Positions 26,655 through 35,259 are shown, counted from the stretch's first letter. The stretch is DNA of 64,000 nucleotides from Candidatus Poribacteria bacterium (GCA_003635315.1 PYJD01000042.1:21635-85634), one strand, 5' to 3'. A program made the numbers and translations. The notes: a model not told the origin generated them from the sequence alone.

Positions 26655-27779
26655 ATGAAAACTGGTAAGGTTGCTATTTTTACACAACCTCAAACCCCGT
26701 TGGAATTTAGGGAATATCCGATTCCATCTGTAACACCTGATGACATGCTTATACGAATCCGAATGGCAAATATATGTGGTTCGGATTTACATTTTTGGCG
26801 TGGACACGGTCCGAAAATCGATAGTGGTATTCCACAAGTTCTGGGACACGAAATGATTGGCACAATTGAAAAAATGGGCAGAAATGTCAATGCTGACAGT
26901 ATTGGACAACCATTAGAAGAGGGTGATCGCATTGTGTATTCATATTTCAAACCATGCCAACGTTGTTGGATGTGTCTCAACGGTAAACCCGGATGTCCTA
27001 ACCGTTACCGTGATTGGCTTGGGGTTTCCAGTGATCAACCACCACACTTCCATGGTGCCTACGGTGAGTACTACTATATGAAAGCGGGACATTGGGTGTT
27101 TAAAGTTCCTGATGATCTGGCAGATGAACTCGTTTCACCAATTAACTGCGCTTTATCGGAAGTAATCTATGGATTAAACCAAATAGGTATCACTCTCGGA
27201 GATACGGTTGTAATTCAAGGTGCAGGTGGATTAGGACTTTATGCTACTGCTGTTGCCAGAGAGATGGGCGTAGGAAAAATAATTGTACTGGATAGACTTC
27301 CTGGACGTCTTTCGCTTGCACAAGAATTCGGTGCAGATTATACCCTAAATGTAGAGGAAATTGGAATAGAAGAACGTGTCAATTATGTACTTGATCAGAC
27401 GGGTGGTATTGGTGCTGATCTTGTCGCAGAATTTGTCGGTTCACCACGTGTACTCGCTGAAGGTGTTGAAATGCTCCGGTGGGGTGGTCGTTATTTATGG
27501 ATAGGTAATATAAATCTTGGATTCCCAACCGAAATTGACCCGGGCAATATTGTACGGTGCAGCAAGACAATCCGTGGCGTCATCGTTTATGAACCGTGGG
27601 TTATACCACGGGCACTTAATTTCCTTAGCCGTACACGAGATAAATATCCATTCCATAAAATCATATCAGACACCTTCGATTTTGAGAATATAAATGATGC
27701 ATTTTCCTACGCCGATGGAGGTTCTGCCATTAGAGTTGGATTAGACTTCAATACGAGTTCTGAAACTAACAACAGATAG
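26655..27779 (+). CDS. Zinc-dependent alcohol/polyol dehydrogenase
   Basis: A medium-chain dehydrogenase/reductase of 374 residues. It shows the catalytic zinc ligands (NICGSDLHFW and GHEMIG), the structural-zinc loop CQRCWMCLNGKPGC with four cysteines, and the NAD-binding GAGGLGLYA. It is likely to oxidise an alcohol, polyol or sugar. The substrate is not deducible. A GGAG site lies seven bases before the ATG. HemW follows after nine bases. Confidence 0.92.
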   Translation: MKTGKVAIFTQPQTPLEFREYPIPSVTPDDMLIRIRMANICGSDLHFWRGHGPKIDSGIPQVLGHEMIGTIEKMGRNVNADSIGQPLEEGDRIVYSYFKPCQRCWMCLNGKPGCPNRYRDWLGVSSDQPPHFHGAYGEYYYMKAGHWVFKVPDDLADELVSPINCALSEVIYGLNQIGITLGDTVVIQGAGGLGLYATAVAREMGVGKIIVLDRLPGRLSLAQEFGADYTLNVEEIGIEERVNYVLDQTGGIGADLVAEFVGSPRVLAEGVEMLRWGGRYLWIGNINLGFPTEIDPGNIVRCSKTIRGVIVYEPWVIPRALNFLSRTRDKYPFHKIISDTFDFENINDAFSYADGGSAIRVGLDFNTSSETNNR

Positions 27780-27788
27780 GAAACTCGT

Positions 27789-28931
27789 ATGAATCCACAA
27801 ATCAAAAAGCCTACCTCACTATATATCCATATACCGTTCTGTGCAACGAAATGCTACTATTGTGCATTCAATACCTATTCTTTCCATAAAGAACAAGCAA
27901 ATGCTTACTTAGATGCACTTAGCACAGAGATGCAAATCTATACACCACAAACCAGTCAATTACAAACAATCTTTATTGGAGGGGGAACACCATCAATCCT
28001 CTCTGCAAACAGTTTAGACCGTTTATTTACCGATATATACACTAAATTTCAGATATCTACAGATGTTGAGATCACCGTTGAATGTAATCCAGGAACAGTT
28101 GATGCAGAAAAATTAGGAGTAATGAAAAAAGCATGGGTAAACCGATTAAGTTTCGGTTTACAAGCCATGCAGGACGAGATATTACATCAGTTAGGACGGA
28201 TACATACCGTCAATGAATTCTACGACAGTTATCATCTGGCACGCGAATTCGGTTTTGACAATATTAACATCGATCTCATCTTTGCTCTGCCAGAACAGAC
28301 AATGGAAATGTGGCAATTCACACTAACAGAAACAATATCCTTAGAACCCGATCATATCTCCACCTATAATCTTGTTATGGAAGAGTCAACACCGTTTTAT
28401 GACTGGTGGAAAAATGGCGACCTCATCCTCCCATCCGAAGATAAAGAAGCGGATATGTTTCAATATACAATTGACACACTCATTAAAAACGGATATTTAC
28501 ACTATGAAATCTGTAACTTCGCTAAACCAAACCAGGAAGTGAAACACAACCTTGTATATTGGAATAATCAAGAATATATAGGGTTAGGTGTTGGGGCGTG
28601 TGGATATATTGAAGGTGTGCGATATACCAACATAAAAGGGATACCACCCTATATTCAAAAACTCCGTGAACTGAAGAAACCGATTGCAGATACTGAAATT
28701 CTTACTGGGAAAGCAGAAAAAGCAGAAACCCTTATGCTATCACTACGGAAACGAGAGGGAATTTGTATAAGGGATTATACGTTGCGTTTCGGTGAATCAA
28801 TTGATGTAGAATTTGGAGAAGTTATTCAAAAATGGAAGGATTTAGAGTTGTTAGAACAAACGCAAACCCATCTCCGGCTTACGGATCGTGGTCTCTTATT
28901 GGCAAATGAAGTGTTTGTTGAATTGATGTAA
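27789..28931 (+). CDS. hemW: HemW-like radical SAM haem chaperone
   Basis: A 380-residue radical S-adenosylmethionine protein with CATKCYYC (cysteines 18, 22 and 25), the CxxxCxxC motif for the [4Fe-4S] cluster. FIGGGTPSIL, ECNPGTVDAEKL and the C-terminal HemW domain (VYWNNQEYIGLGVGACGY) follow. It was long annotated as oxygen-independent coproporphyrinogen oxidase, but this subfamily inserts haem into respiratory proteins. That fits the cytochrome maturation genes elsewhere in the window. The usual length is matched. Confidence 0.9.
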   Translation: MNPQIKKPTSLYIHIPFCATKCYYCAFNTYSFHKEQANAYLDALSTEMQIYTPQTSQLQTIFIGGGTPSILSANSLDRLFTDIYTKFQISTDVEITVECNPGTVDAEKLGVMKKAWVNRLSFGLQAMQDEILHQLGRIHTVNEFYDSYHLAREFGFDNINIDLIFALPEQTMEMWQFTLTETISLEPDHISTYNLVMEESTPFYDWWKNGDLILPSEDKEADMFQYTIDTLIKNGYLHYEICNFAKPNQEVKHNLVYWNNQEYIGLGVGACGYIEGVRYTNIKGIPPYIQKLRELKKPIADTEILTGKAEKAETLMLSLRKREGICIRDYTLRFGESIDVEFGEVIQKWKDLELLEQTQTHLRLTDRGLLLANEVFVELM

Positions 28932-28976
28932 TTCTACTTCTTATACCAATTCTATTTATTATTCTGGTATTCTTTG

Positions 28977-29253
28977 TAGGTCGGGTAAAGGTACGAAACC
29001 CATAGGTGTCAACTTAAGGAATTTCTAATCATATTTGATTGATTTATACCCTCTTGTAGGTCGGGTAGAGGTACGAAACCCGACGAATTCCATACGCGGA
29101 TTCGGCGTTGATTTGGACATGAGGCGCTTATATATATAAATACAGGAAATGTTGGACTTCACCTACGATTCAACACAACCTACAAGGACATGCAATCACT
29201 AAGTTGACACCTATGGATAGAGGTACGAAACCCATAGGTGTCAACTTAAGGAA
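28977..29253. repeat. Nested inverted repeats with GTACGAAACCCATAGG units
   Basis: GTACGAAACCCATAGGTGTC (28991 on, and again from 29223) appears in two direct copies. Between them an inverted copy of its TAGGTGTCAACTTA part lies at 29198-29215. A second palindromic pair, CTTGTAGGT (29053) and ACCTACAAG (29178), is nested inside and holds a GAATTCCATACGCGGATTCG block that recurs at 34239 and, in part, at 34383. The 31-base unit recurs at 34119-34149. It looks like layered miniature elements without coding capacity. Confidence 0.7.
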
Positions 29254-29275
29254 TCTTGTAATGCAGAAGACCTCC

Positions 29276-29450
29276 TTAGTTCCTTTGGGGTGGAATGTTT
29301 ATAGACAAACGTTGATCTCATCCTCTTTAGTTCCGTAGGAACGGAATGTCTATAGAAGTACGAATTCACACAGTCTTGAGTTCCATCGGAACGGAATGTC
29401 TATAGAAAAATGCTAACCGGCACACTTGAGTTCCGTAGGAACGACATAAC
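29276..29450. repeat. Four hairpin repeats spaced about 50 bases apart
   Basis: Four copies of a unit around AGTTCCGTAGGAACGGAATG, followed in three by T-TATAGA, start at 29278, 29329, 29379 and 29429. Each of the last three contains a GTTCC-GGAAC stem. The first is degenerate and the last is truncated. The conserved part is about 30 bases and the variable parts between units about 17-20 bases. No cas genes are near and spacers are too short for CRISPR. Confidence 0.7.
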
Positions 29451-29494
29451 CAATAAACATATCGTCACTACGGTGATTGAAAACCATCAAAATT

Positions 29495-29537
29495 GATTTA
29501 TCTGTAGATACCACTTTTGGGTATCAACAGATAAATC
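29495..29537. promoter_or_regulatory. Long stable hairpin upstream of the peroxiredoxin gene
   Basis: GATTTATCTGT (29495-29505) pairs with ACAGATAAATC (29527-29537), and inside it GATACC pairs with GGTATC around a seven-base loop, with one mismatch. No T run follows. It could be a structured leader, a small RNA or part of another mobile element. Confidence 0.45.
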
Positions 29538-29592
29538 CCTATTAACCTAAGACACTTAAAACGAAATAACTCTGCCTATGGGTACGACGTAC

Positions 29593-29621
29593 TTGACACC
29601 CCGCAAAAAGTATGACAGAAT
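29593..29621 (+). promoter_or_regulatory. Promoter just before the peroxiredoxin start codon
   Basis: TTGACA and CAGAAT are 17 bases apart, and the -10 box ends six bases before the ATG at 29628. Transcription would start at or next to the ATG, so the message would be leaderless or nearly so, consistent with the lack of a ribosome site. Confidence 0.4.
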
Positions 29622-29627
29622 ACCCGT

Positions 29628-30137
29628 ATGCCGCGCAAAAACAAAATCCTCAACATTGGTGATGCTGCCCCATCATTCTCCCTGCCGTCCCATAGAAGAC
29701 AAGCAGTCTCCCTCACATCCTACCGCAATAATCAGCACATAATATTAGCCTTTTTTAGGGGTACATGGTGACCAAACAGTCGCCGTCAGTTGACTGCCAT
29801 ACAGGAACATACAGACGATTACGCACTATACAATGCAACCCCAATAGCTATTGCTGGACAATGGCCCCGAGAACTACGCGGATATGCAGAACGCAACGGA
29901 ATTACCTACCCACTCTTAGTTGACAAAGACCGAAAAACTATAAAAAACTATGGTGTCTACCATTGGCTTAGCTTTGAGGCATATAATATCGCAAGACCTG
30001 CAACCTTCATTATTGACATAAAAGGCATTATACAATATATGTATATCGGATCACACCAATTCGACTTAGTAGATCAAACTGAAGTTATAAACTACCTAAA
30101 GTCCTTAAATACAGACAACGGACTGCAGATTTTATAG
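29628..30137 (+). CDS. Peroxiredoxin-like protein, candidate selenoprotein (in-frame TGA at the catalytic position)
   Basis: Reading from ATG at 29628 gives 169 residues of AhpC/TSA-type thioredoxin fold: ILNIGDAAPSFSLPSHR at the start, then AFFRGTW, a TGA at 29769-29771 (codon 48), then PNSRRQLTAIQEH, with IARPATFIID and YIGSHQFD near the end. In relatives the place of the TGA is the peroxidatic cysteine of GTWCPxCRRQ. The rest of the frame is open on both sides, so the simplest reading is UGA decoded as selenocysteine (UPNS, with serine for the second cysteine). A hairpin directly after the TGA (29777-29796) could be a SECIS element. TGA is a normal stop for other genes here. A nonsense mutation is the alternative, with translation restarting at a TTG at 29790. 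No sel genes are in the window. Confidence 0.7.
29765..29800 (+). promoter_or_regulatory. Possible bacterial SECIS hairpin around the in-frame TGA
   Basis: CAGTC (29777-29781) pairs with GACTG (29792-29796) around a ten-base loop that contains GTC. Outside it ATGG (29765-29768) pairs with CCAT (29797-29800), leaving the TGA in a bulge on the 5' side. Position just downstream of UGA is as in bacterial SECIS elements, but the stem is short and the loop starts slightly closer to UGA than usual. Confidence 0.3.
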
Positions 30138-30264
30138 AAGTCTATAAACTATTCATTAGGTGGATAGAGTATACATTCATGCCCTACCCAGAAGACGCTC
30201 AGATAGTGATTTATTGTAGTGTTTTCTAACAATATCATAACATATTACAGTAGATAAAATGATT

Positions 30265-30292
30265 TTGAATTACAGTAAATGTGTGGTATACT
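30265..30292 (+). promoter_or_regulatory. Sigma-70-type promoter for the riboflavin genes
   Basis: TTGAAT and TATACT with a 16-base spacer, about 37 bases before the ribD ATG. The short leader leaves no room for an FMN riboswitch downstream of it. Confidence 0.55.
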
Positions 30293-30328
30293 ATAAGACG
30301 CATACAGCATTGTAGGTGAAGCAGTAGA

Positions 30329-31447
30329 ATGAACGAGTCGCACATTGCCTTTATGAACCGCGCACTTACATTAGCAGAGATAGCAAAGGGACGTACAAGT
30401 CCAAATCCCCTTGTCGGTGCAGTGGTCGTTAAGGATGGGAAAATAATTGCTGAAGGATATCATAAAAAAGTCGGTGGACCACATGCCGAAATCCACGCTT
30501 TAGATGCAGCTGGAGAAAAAAACCATGGTGCTACACTCTATGTTACCCTTGAACCTTGTTGTCATTGGGGACGAACACCTCCTTGCACAAAAGCAATCAT
30601 CAATTCTGGAATTGCCAATGTTTATGTCGCACATTTAGATCCAAACCCGAAAGTTGCTGGAAAGGGTATACAAGAGTTAGAGAAGGCAGGTATAAAAACC
30701 AACGTTGGCGTATGTGCAGAAGCCGCGAAGATACTGAATGAAGTTTACATTAAACATATTACAACTGGATACCCGTTTGTCATCTTAAAAACGGCGATGA
30801 GTCTTGACGGTAAAATCGCAACTACGACAGGGGAATCGCAATGGATTACTTCTGAATCATCCCGTCAAAAGGTACATGAAATACGGGATCAGATAGATGC
30901 AATTATTGTAGGTGTTGGAACGGTTCTAAGCGATAATCCTACTCTTACCACAAGACTCCCAGATAAGAAGGGAAAAGATCCAATACGGATAGTTTTAGAT
31001 TCACATGCAAGAACACCTTTAACCGCAAGAGTTATTAACCCTAATAGTCATGCAAAGGTGATCGTTGCTGTTACACCTCAAGCATCGAAAGAAAAGGTTG
31101 CTAAACTCGAAAAAAGGCATGCCGAAGTAATTGTCATTCCCGAAAAAGAAGGACGAGTCTGTTTCAAAACGTTGATGCAAACATTAGGAGCACGTGGAAT
31201 TACAAGTGTGTTAGTGGAAGGTGGAGGAAAAGTTAACGCAAGTGTATTAGAATCAGGTATGGTGGATAAAGTCATGTGTTTCATTGCTCCAATATTCATC
31301 GGAGGTAGACAGGCACCAGGTATAATAGATGGAGATGGGATCAACCGATTAATAGATGCTCCTGAACTTCAAAGACTTACAGTCACCAAACTTCATAAAG
31401 ACTTGCTGATTGAAGGGTATTTCACTCAGAAATGTTTACAGGGATAA
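30329..31447 (+). CDS. ribD: Bifunctional riboflavin biosynthesis deaminase/reductase RibD
   Basis: Catalyses the second and third steps of riboflavin synthesis. The N-terminal deaminase holds the zinc motif HAEIHAL (from residue 52) and PCCHWGRTPPC (76-86). The C-terminal reductase begins near residue 150 (VILKTAMSLDGKIATTTGES) and includes VLVEGGGKVNASVL and the cofactor-site IVGVGTVLSDNP. The 372-residue length is normal. The 3' end overlaps ribE by 16 bases, so the genes form one operon. Confidence 0.96.
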   Translation: MNESHIAFMNRALTLAEIAKGRTSPNPLVGAVVVKDGKIIAEGYHKKVGGPHAEIHALDAAGEKNHGATLYVTLEPCCHWGRTPPCTKAIINSGIANVYVAHLDPNPKVAGKGIQELEKAGIKTNVGVCAEAAKILNEVYIKHITTGYPFVILKTAMSLDGKIATTTGESQWITSESSRQKVHEIRDQIDAIIVGVGTVLSDNPTLTTRLPDKKGKDPIRIVLDSHARTPLTARVINPNSHAKVIVAVTPQASKEKVAKLEKRHAEVIVIPEKEGRVCFKTLMQTLGARGITSVLVEGGGKVNASVLESGMVDKVMCFIAPIFIGGRQAPGIIDGDGINRLIDAPELQRLTVTKLHKDLLIEGYFTQKCLQG

Positions 31448-32076
31448 TTGAGGAAATTGGAAAGATTTCCCAAATACAACCGCAATCCGGGGGTGTTACA
31501 GTCAAGATCAATGCGCATACTATTCTTGAAGATACAAAAATTGGGGATAGTATTGCTGTTGACGGTCCTTGCCTTACTGTCAGAGTACTTGAAAAAGACG
31601 GATTTGTTGCTGATATCAGTGAAGAAACCTGCCGCAGAACCACATTACGGTCATGTAAAGTTGGCACACAAGTAAATCTGGAACGCTCCCTACGGTTACA
31701 GGATCGACTCGGTGGACATTTGGTTTTAGGACATATTGATGAAGTAGCTACTATCAGTGGGTGGAAACACGAAGGCACATCAGTCATTATGGAGGTTACT
31801 GTTGGTGAGAATGTAAGACCTTACATCGCATATAAAGGTTCAATCGCTGTTGATGGTGTAAGTCTAACAATAGCAAATGTTCTGGAAAATAGATTTGAAG
31901 TGGCACTGATTCCACATACCCTACAAGTTACAACCTTTGGTGAAAAGCAAGTCGGTGACGCTGTGAACATAGAAGTTGATGTAATGGCACGATACGTTGA
32001 AACCCTAATGCGAAACCAAGCGACACCTACACAGACACTAAATTTAGAATTTCTTCAAAAACATGGGTACAGTTAA
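31432..32076 (+). CDS. ribE: Riboflavin synthase (alpha type)
   Basis: Dismutates two 6,7-dimethyl-8-ribityllumazine molecules to riboflavin. The 214-residue protein has two homologous lumazine-binding halves. The first begins with MFTGIIEEIGKI and carries GDSIAVDGPCLTV. The second carries GSIAVDGVSLTIANV. The start lies within the ribD 3' end. ribBA follows after 24 bases. Confidence 0.96.
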   Translation: MFTGIIEEIGKISQIQPQSGGVTVKINAHTILEDTKIGDSIAVDGPCLTVRVLEKDGFVADISEETCRRTTLRSCKVGTQVNLERSLRLQDRLGGHLVLGHIDEVATISGWKHEGTSVIMEVTVGENVRPYIAYKGSIAVDGVSLTIANVLENRFEVALIPHTLQVTTFGEKQVGDAVNIEVDVMARYVETLMRNQATPTQTLNLEFLQKHGYS

Positions 32077-32100
32077 AGATAAAGAACGCGAGACTTCATT

Positions 32101-33318
32101 ATGAATTTTAGTACTATTCCTGATGCCCTTTCTGCCATTAAAGATGGAGAAATGATTATCGTTGTTGATGAACCAGATCGCGAAAATGAAGGTGATCTCA
32201 TTATGGCTGCCGAAAAGGTGACTGCCGAGTCCATCAACTTTATGGCAAAATACGGGCGCGGACTTATATGTCTTCCGACATGTACAGAACGCCTTACCGA
32301 GCTTCAACTTAATCCAATGGTCATGGATAACACTGCACAGATGCAAACGGCATTTACTGTGACAATTGATGCAAAGGAAGTCACCACTGGAATTTCTGCA
32401 CAGGAACGCGCTTTTACCATTCGCAAATTTGTGGATGAAGATGCTGTGCCTTCTGATTTTGTCAGACCCGGACATATTTTCCCTCTTGAAGCACAACCCG
32501 GCGGTGTACTCCGACGCGCTGGACATACAGAAGCTACGGTCGATTTAGCACGACTCGCTGGTCTCTACCCCGCAGGTGTCTTATGTGAAGTTCTCAATGA
32601 TGATGGAACTATGGCACGGGTTCCTGAATTGTTTGAATTCGCAAAAGAACACAATCTCAAGATTATTACTATTTCAGATCTTATCGCATATCGTAGACAC
32701 ACAGAAACACTCATTAAAAAGGTCTCAACAGCTACAATCCCTACTATACATGGAGAATTCAAACTTCACGCCTATGAAAGCAATGTCGACGGTTCACCAT
32801 CTCCAATCGATTCTGCTGAAACACATGTCGCACTAACTAAAGGAAATATAACAGATGAAAATCCTATCCTTGTCAGAGTTCATTCGCAATGTCTCACAGG
32901 AGATGTGTTCGGTTCACTTCGGTGCGATTGTGGTGAACAACTCCAAATTGCCCTCGGAAATATTGAGAAAGAGGGTAGAGGTGTATTATTATATATGCGA
33001 CAAGAGGGTAGAGGTATGGGACTCAAAGATAAGATTCGGGCTTATCATCTTCAAGATAATGAAGGCTTGGATACTGTTGAAGCCAATGAACGCCTCGGGT
33101 TCCCACCCGATTTACGGGATTACGGAATCGGGGCACAGATCCTCGTAGATTTAGGCGTAAAAAAAATGCGAATAATGACAAATAATCCTCATAAAGTCAA
33201 AGGATTATCTGGCTATGGATTGGAGATCGTTGAACAAATCCCGTTGCAAACTACTCCCAACTCATATAATAAACATTACCTACAGACAAAACGCACAAAA
33301 CTGGGGCATCTTCTCTAA
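32101..33318 (+). CDS. ribBA: Bifunctional DHBP synthase / GTP cyclohydrolase II
   Basis: A 405-residue fusion. The N-terminal ~200 residues are 3,4-dihydroxy-2-butanone-4-phosphate synthase, with [12 protein letters not shown] and [14 protein letters not shown]. The C-terminal part is GTP cyclohydrolase II, with the zinc site [17 protein letters not shown] and the RQEGRGMGL loop. The two activities supply both precursors of lumazine. All named catalytic and zinc residues are present. It is the last gene of the ribD-ribE-ribBA block. Confidence 0.96.
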   Translation: MNFSTIPDALSAIKDGEMIIVVDEPDRENEGDLIMAAEKVTAESINFMAKYGRGLICLPTCTERLTELQLNPMVMDNTAQMQTAFTVTIDAKEVTTGISAQERAFTIRKFVDEDAVPSDFVRPGHIFPLEAQPGGVLRRAGHTEATVDLARLAGLYPAGVLCEVLNDDGTMARVPELFEFAKEHNLKIITISDLIAYRRHTETLIKKVSTATIPTIHGEFKLHAYESNVDGSPSPIDSAETHVALTKGNITDENPILVRVHSQCLTGDVFGSLRCDCGEQLQIALGNIEKEGRGVLLYMRQEGRGMGLKDKIRAYHLQDNEGLDTVEANERLGFPPDLRDYGIGAQILVDLGVKKMRIMTNNPHKVKGLSGYGLEIVEQIPLQTTPNSYNKHYLQTKRTKLGHLL

Positions 33319-33558
33319 ATACTCAGGTGCATCAAAATCCAAATATCATCTCATGTAGAATATGACTGATAAATAATATATAAGAGCATCCTTTTTTCAA
33401 CATATATTGTAATTACAGTATTCACATTTACAAATATGGGGTGAGGAGGTAGTCGGTTAACTCGCAACTGTTTTCAAGCACATTCAATAATTAAGCCAGT
33501 GTGGAGGTAATCCCAATTGTTAATCAACTTTGAAGTTGAAAACTTGTAGGAAATAATT

Positions 33559-34038
33559 ATGCCAAATATATATGAAGGTAACCTGAATAGCACAGACCTT
33601 AAAATCGGTATTATTGTAAGTCGATTTAACAGTTTTATCACCACTAAACTATTGGATGGAGCACTTGATGCCATTAAACGTCACGGTGGTAATTTGGATG
33701 ATGTTGATGTGGTGTGGATACCCGGAGCATTTGAAACTCCCCCTATTGCTAAACAACTCGCTGAAAGTGAACGGTACCATGCACTTATTTGTATTGGGGC
33801 AGTAATACGCGGTTCTACACCCCACTTCGATTATGTAGCAGGTGAGAGTGCCAAAGGTATTTCACAAGTTTCATTGCAGACAGGGATTCCGGTTATCTAT
33901 GGGATTATTACAACAGATACAATTGAGCAGGCTATTGAAAGGGCAGGAACAAAGTCCGGGAACAAAGGAGCCGAGGCTGCAGTAACCGCAATTGAAATGG
34001 CGAATCTATGTAAACAGCTTAACTCCCTTGATAAATGA
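33559..34038 (+). CDS. ribH: 6,7-dimethyl-8-ribityllumazine synthase
   Basis: Condenses the butanone phosphate with the ribityl pyrimidine. The 159-residue protein contains [29 protein letters not shown], the [14 protein letters not shown] active-site segment with its catalytic histidine, and [16 protein letters not shown]. It is separated from ribBA by 240 bases and so may have its own promoter. It ends with TGA. Confidence 0.96.
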   Translation: MPNIYEGNLNSTDLKIGIIVSRFNSFITTKLLDGALDAIKRHGGNLDDVDVVWIPGAFETPPIAKQLAESERYHALICIGAVIRGSTPHFDYVAGESAKGISQVSLQTGIPVIYGIITTDTIEQAIERAGTKSGNKGAEAAVTAIEMANLCKQLNSLDK

Positions 34039-34128
34039 TTATTCTTAGATAGTATACAACCTGCAGGATGGAAACGTATAACTCAGGTATTTCATAAATA
34101 GAATATCGGTTGGTTGAGGTACGAAACC

Positions 34129-34207
34129 CATAGGTGTCAATTTAAGGAAAACAACCTTTGTAACCCCAGACCTGGTAGGAGCGGTTTGGAACCGCTCTGG
34201 ATTTTAG
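34129..34207. repeat. ~80-base direct repeat, left copy, with GGAGCGGTT hairpin
   Basis: Starts CATAGGTGTCAATTTAAGGA, then runs through TGTAACCCCAGACCTGGTAG to a hairpin, GAGCGGTTTGGAACCGCTC, and ends at GGATTTTAG. The right copy at 35260-35339 differs at only a few positions. The hairpin shares its GGAGCGG word with the element at 6244-6390. Confidence 0.75.
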
Positions 34208-34283
34208 TCAGATACAGGGTTGAAGAACGAAACCCACCGAATTCCATACGCGGATTCGGTGTTGATTTGGACGAATTCCCGGG

Positions 34284-34356
34284 GAATGCCTAATGGCATT
34301 CATACCTGGGAATGTCTAAATGACATTCATACCTGGGGAATGTCTAAATGACATTC
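34284..34356. repeat. Three tandem hairpin repeats of about 27 bases
   Basis: GAATGCCTAATGGCATTC (34284-34301), then GAATGTCTAAATGACATTC at 34310-34328 and again at 34338-34356, separated by ATACCTGG-type linkers. Each unit is a near-perfect palindrome. The first differs in both arms by compensating changes, which keeps the stem. Confidence 0.7.
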
Positions 34357-34742
34357 ATACCGTTGATTCCTTGATTCCTTGATTCCGCGGATTCGGCGTT
34401 GATTTGGACATGAAACCCTGTTTAAAAAAATAAATTGAAGAAATTAAAAAAACAGACATCATATATACGAAAAGAGATTGACACAAGAGTAAATACACGT
34501 TGCAATAACATATAGAGAACTACTATTATACTTATACTAATAATTAATATAGGATAAATCAATATGATTAAAGAAAATATACACAGTTATGCAAATGTCA
34601 ATGTAACACATCTTATTCGGAAATAATATGTTAAGAAATCTATCAAGAGAACTTTTTTATTTTTTTATAGAAAATCGTAAATTGGCTGTAAACATAGACG
34701 GGGACAGACCTAACAGCGACTATACTAAAATTGGTGTAACAG

Positions 34743-34770
34743 AAAAAAGTTACGATTTCGTAACTTTTTT
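34743..34770. terminator. Perfect A/T hairpin, possibly bidirectional terminator
   Basis: AAAAAAGTTACGA (34743-34755) and its exact inverse TCGTAACTTTTTT (34758-34770) form a 13-bp stem with a T run. It would fit a bidirectional terminator of the islet. It lies inside the doubtful 62-codon frame, which argues against that frame. Confidence 0.4.
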
Positions 34771-35259
34771 ACATAAATACAGAAAACTATCTAATGACTA
34801 TCCAATACATTCATAATTATCTTAAAAACAAAAACAGCATCACCTATACTTTTTCTGAGAAAAAAAGTTCTATTGATGGTTTATGGGGTTGTTATCTATT
34901 AGGATACGTCCTAAAATATTACGTCACAATAATGAGATATTATTATTTAGAAAATGTATTACAAATGTCTGTATCGGATATTCCCCCAAGAATTATAAAA
35001 AATAAAAAAGAAGAACGACACAAAATCATACAATTCAAGAATTGTTACTATTTAAAAAAAAAAACCGATGAACGCAGACTGTGAAAGGGCGGACAGCCGT
35101 TTTACTAATGACACACAATGTGTCAAAAAGTGTAACATTTTTAACATAATAAATATAAATTATTACTTATGTGAAAATTGAAAGCAGATATAATAGAGGG
35201 TTTTTTATACTAAGTTCTATATAATTAGTTCCCATTACGAACACTTTTTTAGTCGCAAC

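Larger units (their letters stand above)
34208..35259. other. AT-rich islet between two direct repeats
   Basis: About 1.05 kb bounded by the ~80-base direct repeats. The left part (34230-34410) holds more short repeats: two GATTCGG-GTTGATTTGGAC blocks and three tandem GAATG-CATTC hairpins. The remainder is much more AT-rich than the flanks, with only doubtful frames of 62 codons (34628-34816) and 96 codons (34794-35084), which overlap and resemble nothing I know. A perfect 13-bp A/T hairpin lies at 34743-34770. The islet looks inserted or recombined, not like normal genome. Confidence 0.5.

Noticed and set aside
29276..29450. The four regularly spaced hairpin units as a CRISPR array
   Set aside because: The variable segments are only about 17-20 bases, the units are not identical, one is truncated, and no cas gene is nearby.
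29769..29771. Recoded genetic code in which TGA is a sense codon throughout
   Set aside because: Several other complete genes here end in TGA (for example ribH and the lipoprotein at 26182), and only one gene shows an in-frame TGA.
33319..33558. FMN riboswitch before ribH
   Set aside because: The conserved aptamer strings (such as GGGGCAGGGTGAAATTCCC and the matching downstream parts) are not present. The leader only has an unassigned GGGTGAGGAGG stretch.
34628..35084. Two overlapping frames of 62 and 96 codons as genes
   Set aside because: They lie in very AT-rich DNA with a perfect hairpin inside one of them, have no good ribosome site and no recognisable residues. They are mentioned only as content of the islet.
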